Positions 23,454-36,490 of a stretch of DNA of 64,000 bases are shown here, one piece after another. Location: the NCBI GenBank assembly GCA_002749535.1, contig MZZL01000409.1:3116160-3180159 (forward strand). The letters run 5' to 3'. Position 1 is the stretch's first letter, and each line of letters begins with the position of its first letter. Position numbers and translations under genes: made by a program. The notes below the pieces were generated by a model. That model ran no database searches and was not told the origin of the DNA. It was given only the letters and a program-made list of their open reading frames with translations. This stretch comes from Apophysomyces variabilis. Taxonomy: Eukaryota > Mucoromycota > Mucoromycetes > Mucorales > Mucoraceae.

Positions 23454-24581
23454 CTATTTGTTGATCTTCAATGAGAAGTCAACGTGGGGAACACCTTGGG
23501 TAATGGTACTCATGCTAAGGATATCGAGGTCTTCACAGAAGTAATTGACACAAGTTTCGTAAGTGATACCTCCACTGCTTTCAAGAAGGAAACTTCTGAT
23601 TCCTTTCTCAGCCCAGCGTTGCTTGATATTCTTAGCCGCTTGTTTAAGCGCCTCACCCTCGAAGTTGTCAAGCATGACGATATCAGCGCCAGCTGCAATG
23701 GCTTCATCCGCCTCTTCCTCTGATTGACACTCCACTTCAATCTTCAAAGCAAATCCACACACTCTGCGTGCGTCTTGCACAGCCTTGGTAATCGACCCTA
23801 TAAGAATAAAGGATGAATAAAGCTTGAGATAAAACGGCAAAATGGGTATAGGCGGAATACATAATTTACCTGAGCTCCAAATGTGGTTATCCTTGAGCAT
23901 CACCATGGAAGACAGATCCATACGATGGGTATCCAAGCCGCCCACAAGGACACCATATTTCTCAACCAATCTAAAGCCTGCAGTTTATCCTTGCCGTCAA
24001 TACTGGATCATAATTTTGCCTTTAATTCAATACCTGGTGTGGTTTTTCTTGTAGCTGCAATTACACCCTTGAATCCCTTCTCCTCTTGCAATTTGTGGAT
24101 TCGTTTAGCTCTATTTTATCATATCATATTAGTAATCATTAATGTTAAACTGTATTCTCTGCGGTTCTTACGTCAAAGCAATCCCACTGCAGCGACAGAT
24201 TATGTTCAAAGCGGTGCGTTCCCCCAGCAAAATATTACGTGCCTTGCCATACACTCGAGCAATTTCCTGCTTTCCGTTTGGCTTCAGCCATTCACCTTCG
24301 TTAGCTGACCATTCAACTCTGAAAAAGGCTTTTTTAGGATATCTTTCTGAATCTTATCCATACATTTTTCTGATTTCTTACCGACAGTCCAGCTGGCGAA
24401 AAACTTCGTCGAAAAAAGGCACACCGGCCAAGACACCTTCGGCCTTGCAGTAAAGAATAGCTACCTTTTCTGCTTCACCAACAACATAGCCTCCGTAGTC
24501 AAAGCTAGGTACGTCTTCTTGCAAATAGTCGGCAATGAGCTGTTTGTAATTTGTCGCGAGCAAATGGGCGTGGTGAGTCAT
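23454..24581 (-). CDS. BNA6: Nicotinate-nucleotide pyrophosphorylase (quinolinate phosphoribosyltransferase)
   Basis: Converts quinolinate and PRPP to nicotinate mononucleotide, CO2 and PPi in de novo NAD synthesis from tryptophan. Exons (plus, 5' to 3' on minus): 24382-24581, 24172-24318, 24034-24110, 23870-23977, 23454-23797 (291 aa; yeast Bna6 is 295). Motifs: [16 protein letters not shown], the substrate-binding [16 protein letters not shown] then [45 protein letters not shown] and LESSGGI. All catalytic Arg/His/Lys blocks appear present. It is divergent from the small orphan at 24803, with a 221-base gap. Confidence 0.95.
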
Positions 24582-24802
24582 GAGAAGGAAAGAAGAGGGT
24601 AGAGCTCCGAAGTCTAGTCGAGTGGAACCAATAAAAGTGGGGTGCCAAAATACTATGACAGCTCATTTGTGATGAGTTTCGGATGATCGCAAGATCCGAT
24701 ATAATCACCGCTGATCTCTCCGTCATTGTTTGCTTTCAAGAATTAAGCAGTCACAACTGATCCTTTTCACATGCGCGATATCGCTACCGTGACAAGTGGA
24801 CC

Positions 24803-25117
24803 ATGAGTACAGCTGGAAGGAACGTCGTTCAACACTTGATCGCCAAGCATGGACCACTTACCACGAAATCTTTGGCAGCCTATATCCCACAATACCAAGC
24901 TGAACTTATATCCAAGTCGCATTTAAAGACACGCATTCTGTCGTCCCTGGAAGAAGATGCCATTCTGTATAAAAAGATCGAACATGAGCCTTCCAAAATA
25001 GAAGGTTTACTGCCACAAGAGAAGAAAGAGGCAAGAGTATGGGTCTGGCGATTTGTTGATTCTTCGAAGATCGAGAGCTATGCAAGCTTGAACGATTCAC
25101 AGTTAAAGCAGGACTGA
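24803..25117 (+). CDS. Small conserved-looking orphan, 104 residues
   Basis: Not recognised with certainty. Single exon, ATG at 24803. The first 60 residues look like a winged-helix-style fold (NVVQHLIAKHGPLTTKSLAA, then KSHLKTRILSSLEED), followed by a Lys/Glu-rich linker and VWVWRFVD. Small basic fungal mitochondrial ribosome-associated proteins have this flavour, but that is only an impression. The compact divergent promoter shared with BNA6 supports a real gene. Confidence 0.6.
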   Translation: MSTAGRNVVQHLIAKHGPLTTKSLAAYIPQYQAELISKSHLKTRILSSLEEDAILYKKIEHEPSKIEGLLPQEKKEARVWVWRFVDSSKIESYASLNDSQLKQD

Positions 25118-25975
25118 GATAGCATAATTCATGGCGACGTACATCATGGGAAAAAAGGAAAGCCGTATTGCATTGATACTTGTCCCAGTTTGGAAAGTGC
25201 ACCTATGGGAAGAGCCCAACAGTGGCAATATAGCAGCAACTACCAGTTTTTTTTGTGTTTAGCTATAGTTGGTAAGAGGAGAAGCAAAGGTTTGCAAGTA
25301 TGGATGCACGGCTTCTCTTTATTGTATGAAACAATAATAAATAATCTGGCATAGCAGATATCTTGTCAACAGTGATGCAGTGCAACCTTCACTTGTTTAG
25401 GAGACAATGAGCAAATCTGAAACGCATGCATTGACAGTTGACGTATTTCTACTTCCCACTGTGGTGGAAATAGACCCAAAACAAAGAATAGCGTTGCAAA
25501 ATAAGCTTATGGTGACACCGCCTCTTCGACGTCAACAGACAAAAAGGGAAAAAAAGGGGAAGAAAATGGGGAAAAGGAGTTGCTATGGAATCACCAGGTT
25601 AACTGAATAACCAGGGATCGTTGCGTTAGCAGCCGTCATCCGCATCATGACTGTGATGTTGTCGCCACCATGCAGATGATGATGGAAAGTGACACAAGGG
25701 AAGCCGAAGTCAAGGGGAGTCGGGCGTCGATTTTTGTATTTTCATCCCAGTCTCAAGAAGCAGGCTGAACGTAGCACAGAAAGCTGGATTCTCCTACCAC
25801 AATTTTTTCGTCTTATCCCCTGTTCGAGATATACCCGTTCCTCTTTTGCCCTTTCTTAACATCATCGCTTTCATTGATTCCTTACGTTGGTCATCCCTGC
25901 AGAATTACTACGCCTATTGCAAATACGACACCTTCATCTCGATTCTGCCTCCTTTATTCATAGTAATTCTCGGCC
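25118..25975. other. Intergenic, upstream of the coiled-coil gene
   Basis: 858 bases. A 67-codon frame (25407-25610) ends in a Lys-rich run and is not convincing. Pyrimidine-rich DNA from about 25790 to the 25976 start fits a promoter/leader. Confidence 0.45.
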
Positions 25976-28040
25976 ATGGCAACCAACACGGAAATTCATA
26001 GCGTGATCCAGGTCTTACAACAAGAAGTCGAAAAGGCACAAAACGAAAACTTGAACGTAAGTGCCGAGCAAGGGACAGACGTCGTGAAATTTAACTTTGT
26101 GATACAGCTTCAAGACCTAATTGAACAAAGCAAGAATCAACAACGAGAATTAACAAATGATAATGAATATCTGCGCAAGGTAGATTGGAAATCAAACAAA
26201 AAAGAAAATTGACAAGCCCGAGTTAGAAAATTACTGCCATACAGCAGGATAATGCGACCTATAGCAATACACAAGCACGACTGGAAACCCAACTCTATGC
26301 ACAAGAGCAAGATATCGATCGCCTGCGTAAAGAAGTTCAACAGCTTACTAAGAGCCGGAAGGATGCTGAAAAGAAGTTAGCTAGTGAGGTAAAAAAAAAA
26401 AAAAAAAAAACCTACGTTTGTCTCACCTGTCGTTTGTCTGTCCTAATTCAAAAATCTTTGTGTTCCACTATGCAGCTTCAAAATTTCGAAAATGACAAAT
26501 TACACTGGACACAACGTGAAGCAGAATTGTACAACCAAATCCGAAGCCTCAGTGTAAACGGTGAACCCAGGACCCCACGTACACCCAGGCGACGAAGTAT
26601 CACTGCTACTACGTTAAATGGTCCCCCTATGAGCCCATTTACAAGCTATACCCTCGGAGACATTGGTAAGAGAGGGGAAAAGGATGTTACTATGAAAGAA
26701 TGGGGGAAATGGGCTAGAAATTTTTTTGTTCATCATTCTTCCGTCAGGCGAAAATGAGCAAGATCAGGAAAACAGCCATGCACAAACTAACTTGGTGTTA
26801 CCTAAATTGACCGCCCCAAAATTGGCCAATATCGACTCATCTTATGCTCGCGAGGCCAAGATCGCTCAACGAACAATTAAAGCACAAGACAAACTGATTG
26901 CCGATCTCAAAAAAGAGGTTGAACAGCATAAGTCAGCATTACAAGAACAAAGTGCAGAAGCTCAACGTCAATCGCTACGTATCGAACACTTAGAGCACGA
27001 AATTGCCAACGTGAAACAACTCAACAGGTCCTTGATGGAAGACAATGAAAGCTATCAAATATTGCTTCACGAAAAAACAATCAATGGCGAGTTCATTATG
27101 AATCCCATAATGCAGGTTTGTACATTTGCTGAGAGTAAAGCCCCTTTGTCCTCATAAGTTGAATTCTAGGTTGGGCAAGAAGCGGAAAATAACGAAGATA
27201 AGCGTCGTAGCCTGAAGCCATCAAGCAGCACAAGTAGCGCTGGATTGAATCTTGCAGCGGAGCTGAACTTGGCATCCATTGGTACACCTGATTGGGAAGC
27301 CAGCCAGAAGGCAAACGAGACGGACCTTACAGTGCAGAGTAAGGGGGCAAAGGCGTATGTATTAGTGTGCAGAAAACTAATGTGACACTTGAATAATAGA
27401 GCTTGGCGAAGAAATCAAGATACTGCAAGATACGAACCGTGCGCTGCAGCTGTACATGAATAAGATATTGATGAAGATCATTAACAACAAACAGCTGGAG
27501 GATGTTCTTAGTATTGATCAGCCGAAGCCCAAACCGATGGAAACAGCTGAGGAAGAGAATAAATCGACTAAAGTCAATGCAGGTCCGGGACCCGCGCCAA
27601 CTCGGACGCTGTCATCCACCTTGATGGGAAGAGCAACCACAGGACGTCAGCGCCGTCGAACTATTTCATACTGGGCCTCAAATAAGAATACTGCACCAGC
27701 TGCACCAACCACTAAAGAAGATAAAAATATGTCACCTGCAGAGGATCGTAACACACGTCGTCATAGCTCAATTACAGGTTCAAAGGAACCCGAGAAACCG
27801 ACAAATGGAGGCTGGGCCAAAGCATTGCGTCGCATGAGTGTCATTGGATGGTCCAAGCCAGCAGAAGATCTGGATAATGTGCATGGATCATCCAGCGAAG
27901 ATACTGAAAAGAGCTCAACCGATTCGACTCCTCGGCGAGACATGGATTCGCTTTCACCAAGTATGAGTCGATCTGGAAGCTCTACTACCACATCTTCTCT
28001 CCGTCGAAGTAACGAACTGGCTACTCTTCAAGAAGAGTAA
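25976..28040 (+). CDS. Coiled-coil protein with Ser/Arg-rich tail, function unknown
   Basis: Exons: 25976-26179, 26245-26388, 26476-26665, 26748-27115, 27170-27338, 27400-28040 (571 aa). The start has a CCATGG context. Residues about 1-140 form heptad-like coils (VLQQEVEKAQNENLN, DLIEQSKNQQRELTNDNEYL, LRKEVQQLTKSRKDAEKKL). A proline/arginine linker follows (EPRTPRTPRRRS), then a second long coil (AQDKLIADLKKEVEQHKSAL) and a third (LGEEIKILQDTNRALQLYM). The C-terminal 180 residues are Ser/Thr/Arg-rich with repeated R-R-x-S sites (RRRTISYW, RRHSSI, RRMSVIGW), possible basophilic-kinase targets. It is probably a scaffold; no enzyme domain is seen. Intron 2 begins GT followed by about 20 A residues. 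Confidence 0.8.
26391..26410. repeat. A20 homopolymer just inside an intron donor
   Basis: A run of 20 A follows the GT donor of intron 2 of the coiled-coil gene. The donor is therefore GTAAAA, and its exact length is prone to sequencing error. Confidence 0.8.
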
Positions 28041-30871
28041 TCGAAATACACTCCATATCTTATCCTCCTAAAGAAAAAACTGGAAAAAAAAAACCAATTA
28101 CCTTGCCATATTTACCTTTGATCCGATCTTTTTCCCTTCTATTTTACTTGTATTTTCCGTAAGCTTCTTTTATTCTTTCTTCTTTCCTTCTTTTTTTTTT
28201 TACTCTACCCTCCCTCTCTCTTGTAGAAGATATTATTATCCTCACAATCTTTCTTTTCTTGTGTGCGGCTGGCTCTGTATGATCAGATCTTTCGTACTTT
28301 TCTCTTTTAGCTTTTTCTTATCCAAATCTTGCAGACGTATCTTCGGTTCGCAATACAATCCTCAACATTATATTGTATTTAGCCGAAATGGCTCAAAGCA
28401 TGTCTATTAACATATCCATATGACAGAATGGTGTGACGCAGATAGTGACAAACGCCTATTTTAAAACATATACCTGACCAAGGACGTTATGTCGACAGTG
28501 TAGGAGAATGACATGGCGGTATTCTAGGCAATGATAAAGAAATCGATGCGCAATTGATATTGACTGACCCCACTTGCAATACGCTTACAAAGACCGAACA
28601 CATTAAACTTTGCTCGCAATTGCTTTCTCCTAAGAATTCGAAGTGGAAGCGACCGTTCATCACCATGATTCGTCAACTCTCTTTATATCCAATTGACACA
28701 TCATCAAGATGGTAATATCAGCTAACAAAGACAAATATGTATGCAAAAAATACGCGTAACTGATTTTTATTCTTTAAACTTTTTCATTCATAGAAAAGAT
28801 ATCGGATACCAGAAATAAATTACCTAACGCGTAAAAGTTAATTAACATCGTTCTCTCATTGTCAAAGACAATAATGGATAAGATGGATTGCATCAGTAAA
28901 AGGTAAGCGATAAAAGATTTTGTCGTCAAGATGCTTCAGTAGCAGAACTGACTTTAACTTTTTTGTTCATCATATCACAATCCATCTTGCCCACGAAATG
29001 GAAACACAATGCTCACCTTATATACATTGCCTCCACATAGTAAAGAGGTATGAGACACTCTTCAACCTTGGCCAGCTTATTATTTACATGTTTTTTCAAG
29101 CCTATAATCAAAGCAATAAGTAATGCATTCATAGAACATGATATAAATGTTCAGGAATCAGATGGTGATGCATGTATTTTTCCCAATCTTCATGTAAAAT
29201 TCAGAAGCCGTGGGGGATGATCTCGTCATTTTCCTGAACAGGATAAAAAGCAAAAAGGAAAATAATCCAACTTACCAAGGACAAGACGCGTCAGTTACCT
29301 TTGCATTTCTTGCTAATTACCAAATATGAAAAGACATCTGTTTTAAGAATAAATGAATTAGTTTTGACTGTTTCATAATATGACCACAAGCAAAAACCAT
29401 ACAAAGGAGGGATAGTGTGTTGGGATTGGGAAATACTCAGATACGAGGAATTCCATTTTGTATTCTCTACATGGCCCTAATTCGGTCCTGTATAGCATGG
29501 TTTTCTCTTCATAGATTCTTTCTTCCCTTTCACTTCAACCTCCTTCATTTCCGTAGGCTTTCATAATAAGCAACGTTAACTCACCTTTTTCGTAAAAGAT
29601 ATTAATTCGGGAAAGAGAAGCAGAAAGCGACCCACAGAGCCTAACTCAGCTTTTTATCCTTTTTTGCCTCGAGAAAAATTTTTTTTCTTTTTGTCAAAGG
29701 TTGATTTTTCACCGTCCCATCTCCGCACAAGCCACTTTCCAATTCCATGTCCGAAACGTTCCACAGGCGCAGACGCGTTTGCTATGAAGATTAGGTGCTC
29801 ATATACCCCTTCATGTCTTAACAGGACAAGAGTTTCTGTGGGTTGTAACCAACACTATCTTTATTTCAAGGAGACAAAAAGGAAAAAAGGCATGAAATGT
29901 GCCTGTAAACAGGGGACCTGAAAAAAAATTGATATGAGAACTGAACTTAACATTTCTGCTATTCCAGAACATTTGATATTACCCAACAGTAGATGTTCTC
30001 CCTCCTTTCTTTAAAATTGGCCGAAGAGTCTGGATGCACAGAACTCCAACTTCAAACTGGAAGAACTTCTTCCTTTCAATAAATACAAGCGGAGAGACTA
30101 CGCGCTTTTGTATTCCCGAAAGACTTCTTTCTTTTTTATCCAGAGACCTACCCTGCAGTCATCCTACTTGGGCAGGAACAAGAAACAAAGAAGCATAGAT
30201 TTTGTTAAGATCTTGTTACTAATTTATTTAGTGCCATGGGGCCTAATCATTTGTCCATTTTTTATTGTGCCGCTTTTCATCAATCTGATGAAATGTTAGC
30301 GTTCTCCCGATGAATCAAGTCAACTCGCTCTTATCATTCTTTACCAGTAGAGATCACTTATATTTATAGAAACAAAACATAAATTAATCATCGGCAAACT
30401 GTATGTACATCTTATCTTGATCGCAAAAATAAAAACAATTGCAAACCATTATTCGTTTTCTGTCTAAAATTCACAATTTTTATTATGCCGAAATATAAAT
30501 GATGCTACTATAGAGTGTTACATCGAATTACTGCCTAAGCCGATATTTGGATACTGTCCTGCGTGTAAGGCACCTCGGTCGGAAGTTGATGAGTGGCTGT
30601 TTTTCAGGCAGGCAAACGGACGAAAAATAACAGCAGAGATGGGAATTAACCATGCTATCAAGATTATGTGCTTTTTTTCTTAAGTAAACGATCCCTATCT
30701 GGGGATTATACAAAGTCAAACGGGTTGGATAAAACTGGGATAACGAACAAAACAAAAGGGAAAAAAGTTCAATTCATAAGTTTACGCTGGGCCCTTTTTT
30801 TCTTTCTGGATCCTTGCTCGTTCCTTTCGCCTTATTTTTCTTACCGTCTTTAAATCGCAGCATTACCAGAA
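28041..30871. other. 2.8 kb gene-poor region
   Basis: Starts with a pyrimidine-rich 3' region (about 28130-28270). The rest is AT-rich with only short frames on both strands. No RNA gene, transposon end or conserved protein fragment was recognised. The last 200 bases are presumably the promoter of the second permease. Confidence 0.4.
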
Positions 30872-32891
30872 ATGATCCAATCAAATGAAGATACATCAAC
30901 ATTAGCAGACAGTGGAGTGCATTTTTCTGATCTGCCGGAACGAGAGAAACCTTTGCCTCCAAGCTTATCATCCATCGACAGACAGATAGAAGAAAAGAAA
31001 ATTATAAGAGCATTGGATGTCCATATGATGCCATTGTTCTGCCTGTTTTATTTCACTGATTATCTAGATCGAGCAAATATTGGGAATGCAACGTAAGTGA
31101 GTCTCTTCTCTGTCTTATGTATCTCTTTCTAAGCTTGTTAATGATCTCAAATTCTGTAAAAGTTTGGGTGGGATTCAAAAGGATCTTCAGGTAAGCATCT
31201 ATTTCTGGGGCAAACTAAATTGAATTTAGAGTATAAAAAATTGCTTTTTTTCCCCTTCAATGAATCAATTCTGCAGCTGACGTCCGGTCAACTGAGTACT
31301 GTCATTTCTGCCTTCTACATTACCTATGTAAGGAAAGAATGGAAACAAAGAATGCGTAACCTTGAACAAACTCATTCTCTTTTTTCTTTTATTTAGATAT
31401 TATTTGAGATACCATCCAATGTGATATTGAAAAGAACCAGCGCCTCGTTGTGGTTATCTTCCATTATGCTGGTGTGGGGATTTATTACACTTGTCATGGC
31501 CTTCGTTACCAGCTTCTCTGGGCTGTTGGTATGTAGACTACTACTAGGGTAAGCATGAATACAACAATCGTTCCCGATGTTTTGAATGCATAGAAGAGAA
31601 AATAAACAAAATCTATGTAGGGCGGCAGAAAGTGGTTATATCCCGGGGATCCTGTATCAAATGTCGCGCGTATATAAGCCCCGTGAGCTGAGCTTGCGGG
31701 TTGGTTTTCTTTTATGCATGTCCTCGATCTCTGGTATTATATCCGGGCCATTGGCCTATGCTACATCCTATCTTGACGGACGAAATGGGTTGCACGGGTG
31801 GCAGTACCTGTTTATCCTTGAGGGTGTACCTACTGTGGCCCTAAGTATCGTATCTTATCTATGCTTATTTGATAGCTGTGATCAAGTTCACTGGTTGACG
31901 GACGAACAAAAAACGCTGCAACAATTACGGATGTCTGAAGGGCGGCCAGAAGATACGACACCCATCACCAGGACTACCTTCTATCAAACCTTCTCAGACT
32001 GGAAAACTTGGATGTTCGCCATTGTGTTTCTACTCAATGCAGTGAATAACGTAAGCATAACCATCTTTTCACCGGTCATTATTGATGGTAAGCTTTATAT
32101 TGGGATGTCTTTTTTGGTTCATATGCAGGCTGGGTGGTATCATTTCTCATGTTTTATATAAGGATTTGGGTTTTCGGTCCTTGCTTCACAACTATTAACT
32201 GCGCCTCCGAGCGTGGTCTCCGCTACCATGGTACTGGTAGGAGGAATGGTGGCTGATCATTATAACCGGCGTGCGCCTATGCTCATCATAGGCTTTATCA
32301 CCATGGCCATTGGTTACTCTATGCTCATCATTCTCAAGAACACATGGGGTACTAAGAAAAAAATAATCGGATGAAACGTCAAAAGCAGTAACGGCTTTTA
32401 ACTTGTGCTTTTCTCCTTTTTCACTAGCTCTTTACGCATCTATTTTCATGATCACTGCTGGAATGGGTTTCCAAGGTAACCTAATTAAGGAGAGGCTGAG
32501 ATCAATCAAACGTTTCCTTTTTGTTTTATTACTCTTAGCCCCTGTCGTGATTGGCTGGTCAGCCATCAATTTTCCAGATTTGAGTATCCGAGCGGTGGCT
32601 GTGGCTGTGGTGGTGACGTTGGGCAATTTGGGTGGTGTTGGCGCATCCTTTCTATATCCCTTAGCTCACAATCCTCACTATTGTAAGTCTAAAAAGAAAA
32701 AGAACATCAACCTTCTTTATAACGAGTTATGGAAAATTCGGATTCCTCCAGATTTTGGAAACAGTTTCAATTTGGTGTGTGCTATCTTAGGAGCAGTTGC
32801 TTCAGGAACGACAGGCTGTCTTTTATACCGAGAAAATCGTCGCCGTGCTCGTCAAGATAAAGAACAAGCAAACGAGGTATACATGTCGTAG
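30872..32891 (+). CDS. MFS permease, DAL5-like anion:cation symporter family (copy 2)
   Basis: Paralogue of the 17941-19777 permease. Exons: 30872-31092, 31163-31190, 31277-31327, 31397-31548, 31621-32087, 32163-32348, 32428-32475, 32539-32682, 32752-32891 (478 aa). Signatures: FYFTDYLDRANIGNAT, LGGIQKDLQ (28-base microexon 2), ILFEIPSNVILKR, LLLGAAESGYIPGILYQM and SGPLAYATSYLDG. A cytoplasmic loop carries the usual LTDEQK. The C-terminal tail is Arg-rich (YRENRRRARQDKEQ). The substrate is unknown; relatives move allantoate, ureidosuccinate, nicotinate, pantothenate or biotin precursors. Confidence 0.9.
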
Positions 32892-34206
32892 TGAGGATGA
32901 AAGGATTACTGACAGGTTACACAGCATCCATCATTTCGATTTTTTGTTTAACTGAGGATTAAAATGAAAGCAGTTGTCACCCGATCATGAACCTTGCGGA
33001 AAAAATTGGCCGTATGGCTAAGCAGTGTCGGTTGAACGTTTAGTGCATGCTGTTTGTAATTCTTTCCATCTCTTTAGTTCTCTTTGTTTATCGAAGTAGA
33101 TGCACAGACGCAGTCTGTTATAATCAATTGTTCTATTTGCTTATCAGTATTGTTTGCTTTCCTAGTAGTACAAATTTCGAGCTACTGTTACATTAGATAC
33201 ACCTGTAACAATAAATTCGAGGATTTGTCATTTGAGCTATACAGCGTAAGGATCTGACAAGGAACTATTTATTATCTAAACATCAATAATCTTATCCATA
33301 ACTAATGTTTCATCATTATCCAATACGGCGAATATGCATTCCGTGCTCTTTATTTTATATTTCTGTTGATAGTATCAGGATTCTTACACTTTACTTTAGT
33401 GACATCAAAGTAAATACTCTTTTCATCGTACTTTGCTTTAACTCTTTGAGTTTGTTCCTTGACGAGAACGAAAGCGGCGCGGCACAATTCTGTGGATGGT
33501 ACAATGGATTCTTAAGTAGCAAGGAACGAGTCAGTTCTTCACTAGCAAGAAAAAGACAGACTCTTTGTAATGGTAATTGACAGCAGGTGCTTTCTTTTCC
33601 GGACAACAGCTTTAGTCCATCTTCAAGGCGACAGTGTAAAGTGGATGGGCGTAGCCTAGTTTGAGTGCTGCGGAGTTGCTGTTAATGACATAAGATTGTT
33701 CTTCGAAGTTCTTGCTTTTTGGCATAAATAACTATATAAATTTTTCCTATGCTATTTTTTTTTGAACAAGCATGGAAATTGATAGAGTATAAAGAGTGCC
33801 GAAGAGTAGTTTTCTAAAAATACGGCATGTTAGTATATCTACACTCCGATATCCAATAGCAACGGTTGGTTGCCATCATCACTCCCCTCATTGCAGCAAG
33901 TAACCGATCAAAAGGACTGAGTGGCGGACGCGCTACTCACTAAGCATACCCGCCTAAGCCCAGTGCAACATCTAATCCTGTATTCATATCTTCATCTTTG
34001 TCTGTGTATAATAACTTTTTTTTTATCTGCCAATTTTTAAAAATAAACAAAAAGTTTCTGGTTGTCATACTTTTTGTCCACCTCTTTTTTTTTTGTTTTC
34101 CCGACTTTCCCGGAGCCCTATAAAATCTGGGCTTGGACGTCTTCCTCCACCTCTTCTTTTGTCCCCATCGGATCGCTGCCTATACCCCTCATCACCTTTA
34201 TCCAGG
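32892..34206. other. Intergenic, upstream of the binding-protein-like gene
   Basis: 1.3 kb, AT-rich. One TTATCTG at about 34024-34030 is a partial iron-GATA match only. No gene is supported. Confidence 0.4.
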
Positions 34207-36246
34207 ATGAAACGCGGTCCTTGTCTATTAGTGTTTCTGCTATCCATTGTTCTATTCCAGGCATATGCCCAAGATCCAAGTACGGGAGCTGCAACGACCG
34301 GGTCAGCAACCGGTTCCGCAATCGATGCCACTCCTACAGCCCAACAATCAGTAACATCAACCGCAGCTGCCACAACCGCCTCTGTAACTCCATCCAACTC
34401 TCCTTCTCAATCTATCACCCCTTCCGCAACAACCGATGCCACGACAACTGCAACCACAACCATAGCTACCACGACATCCTCGAGCCCGGTTCCATCTGGT
34501 TGCTTCTCTGATAGCGCTTTTTCATCCACAGATTACTTTGCCAACAACAAATTAAGCCCATTACGTAAGTCTGCAAAAAGCATATAGTTTCCTTTTGTTT
34601 CCGGTCTGAATATTCATATCGCGTATTAGCGAAGGATGCCCAGTTTAGCGTCGAATATCACAACACATACAAGGTCGTTTCGAACAGGGTCCTGAACGAA
34701 AACTACGTTTTACACTGCACCCAGAATCCACCGAACTTGACCGACTTCCAATCCAAGACATATATCCGTATTCCCGTGACCAGTTTTGCGGCTATTGATA
34801 CACGAGCCATTGGATACTTGGACGTAAGTTTTCTTTTTCTTTCGATGGCTTGGCGAGCTCCGTCCTAAATTTATCTATTTCGGAACAGCTGTTAAAACAG
34901 ACCGGTAACATCGTCTATGTTGGCAATGTCAGCAACGTTACTTCTCCATGTGTTTCACCCATGCCCACTCTCTTTAACGAGAGCACAGTTGATCGCAGCA
35001 AATACGATCTTGCAATTTATACGGGTCCATCCAATGATCCAAAGGGTGTTGGCTTGGGCTTGAACTTAAACGCCAGTCCCCTGACGGTAAGTTACTATTG
35101 CCCACTTCCGATTTTAGACGATGCGGCTTGAACGGTTTTTTTGACTTCTTTCTTTCCTTTCGTCTAGCTTGCCCAATGGGTAAAGTATTTCGCTCTTTTC
35201 ACGAATCAAGAAACAGAATCCGAGCAGATCTTCAACGATATCCAGGCAAATTATGAAACGTTCAGGGATAGTATCAACGGGGCGTCCATTGCATACAAGC
35301 GCAACGTGACCTTTATGTCCTATGACCCCATGTCTACCAAGTTCTCGGTGGTGATGTCGCAGTATTTCCAAAATCTTACTGCAGATGCAGGTGCAAACTT
35401 GACTACGCCATTATTAGCCAATCCCGGCTCACCATCGAGCATGAAAGCTCAACTGCAAAACTCCTCTCTGGTTCTTGATTTAACTCCGGCAAATGTGTTC
35501 CAGGACTCTTTTGATGCTTGGCAACAGTGGATGGGTTACTCAAAAGAGAACATCACCCGTGCTGCTGATCAAGCCTTGGAAGCGTTCAAAACAACAAAAC
35601 CATACATTAACAATCCTGACGCACCGCCTTTCGAACGTCATAGCCAATTGTGGCGTCTGGATTTGGTGGCCAATCATGACTCATTAGGTAAGAATAATTG
35701 GAAAAGCAGAAAGAAGGAATGGAGCCGAGTTTTTGATGGTTTTATTAAACAATAATTTCTTTAGATTGGTGGACGCGCGGATTTGCTCGACCCGATTTAA
35801 TCATTCAGGATTTGATTCAAGCACAGTTTCCCGATTTCTTTAAAGGAGGGCGTGATCGTATGTTTTTGCGTCACTTTTCAGACAACGAAGCCAGCCGTCA
35901 GGCGAATCAAAAGTCCTATCAGTGTAACCTTGACAACTTTAAACGTGCGGAGCGGGTTGAATATGCCAATAGCGCGCAAGATGCACCAAGCTTGGATGTA
36001 AACTACAAATTTCCGCTGGCAGGCATTATTGGTGGAAGTATAGCAGGTGGCCTTGTTGTCTTGGCTTGTCTTGCCGCTTGTATTGTTATGTTGCGTCGAA
36101 AAGTCAAGGATCGCACCAGCAAAAGGTTTACCCGTTTACGTGAGGACCCTCTCGCATTAGATGATAAGGAACCCATGATGTTGATGGAGCCTACAAACGA
36201 GAACACGGGTCGTTTAGGCGGATCAGGTAGTAGAGAGATGGTCTAA
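34207..36246 (+). CDS. Membrane-anchored periplasmic-binding-protein-like protein (TroA/BtuF-type fold)
   Basis: Exons: 34207-34564, 34630-34823, 34889-35086, 35168-35687, 35765-36246 (583 aa). Signal peptide CLLVFLLSIVLFQAYA; a Ser/Thr/Ala-rich stalk to about residue 95; then an ectodomain beginning CFSDSAFSSTDYFANNKL. Blocks FSVEYHNTYKVV, TYIRIPVTSFAAI, LLKQTGNIVYVGNV, LAQWVKYFALFTN and the terminal FARPDLIIQDLIQAQFPDFF match the layout of class III ABC solute-binding proteins (Fe-siderophore/B12 type), a family also found in fungi. A TM helix (IIGGSIAGGLVVLACLAACI, about 506-533) and a 50-residue basic/acidic tail follow. Many NxT/NxS sites suggest N-glycosylation. The family is assigned from remembered motifs, not a search; the ligand is unknown. 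No ABC partner is seen nearby. Confidence 0.7.
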
Positions 36247-36490
36247 AAAAATTGTACAAAAAGTCTGTGTATAAATATAAAAAAGAACGTGTACAAGATT
36301 GAATGGCATGGTAACACATGGTGCTGAATCAGTGTCACTCCCCGCACAACCAAAAAAATTATAAAAAGTTGACAAGTTCTCCGCTCAATTTTCTGCTTCG
36401 ACTTCTCTTGTTTTTTTCTTTTTCCTTTCCAAACCGCTTATCATCCTCACCTGCAGTTAGTCGCCCAAGCTCAAGTCTGTTTATTTCGAG

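Noticed and set aside
25407..25610. 67-codon frame on plus
   Set aside because: Low-complexity Lys-rich end and no homology; lies in a promoter-like spacer.
34022..34032. TTATCTG near the binding-protein gene as an iron-GATA site
   Set aside because: Only the core matches; the outer bases of the extended site do not.
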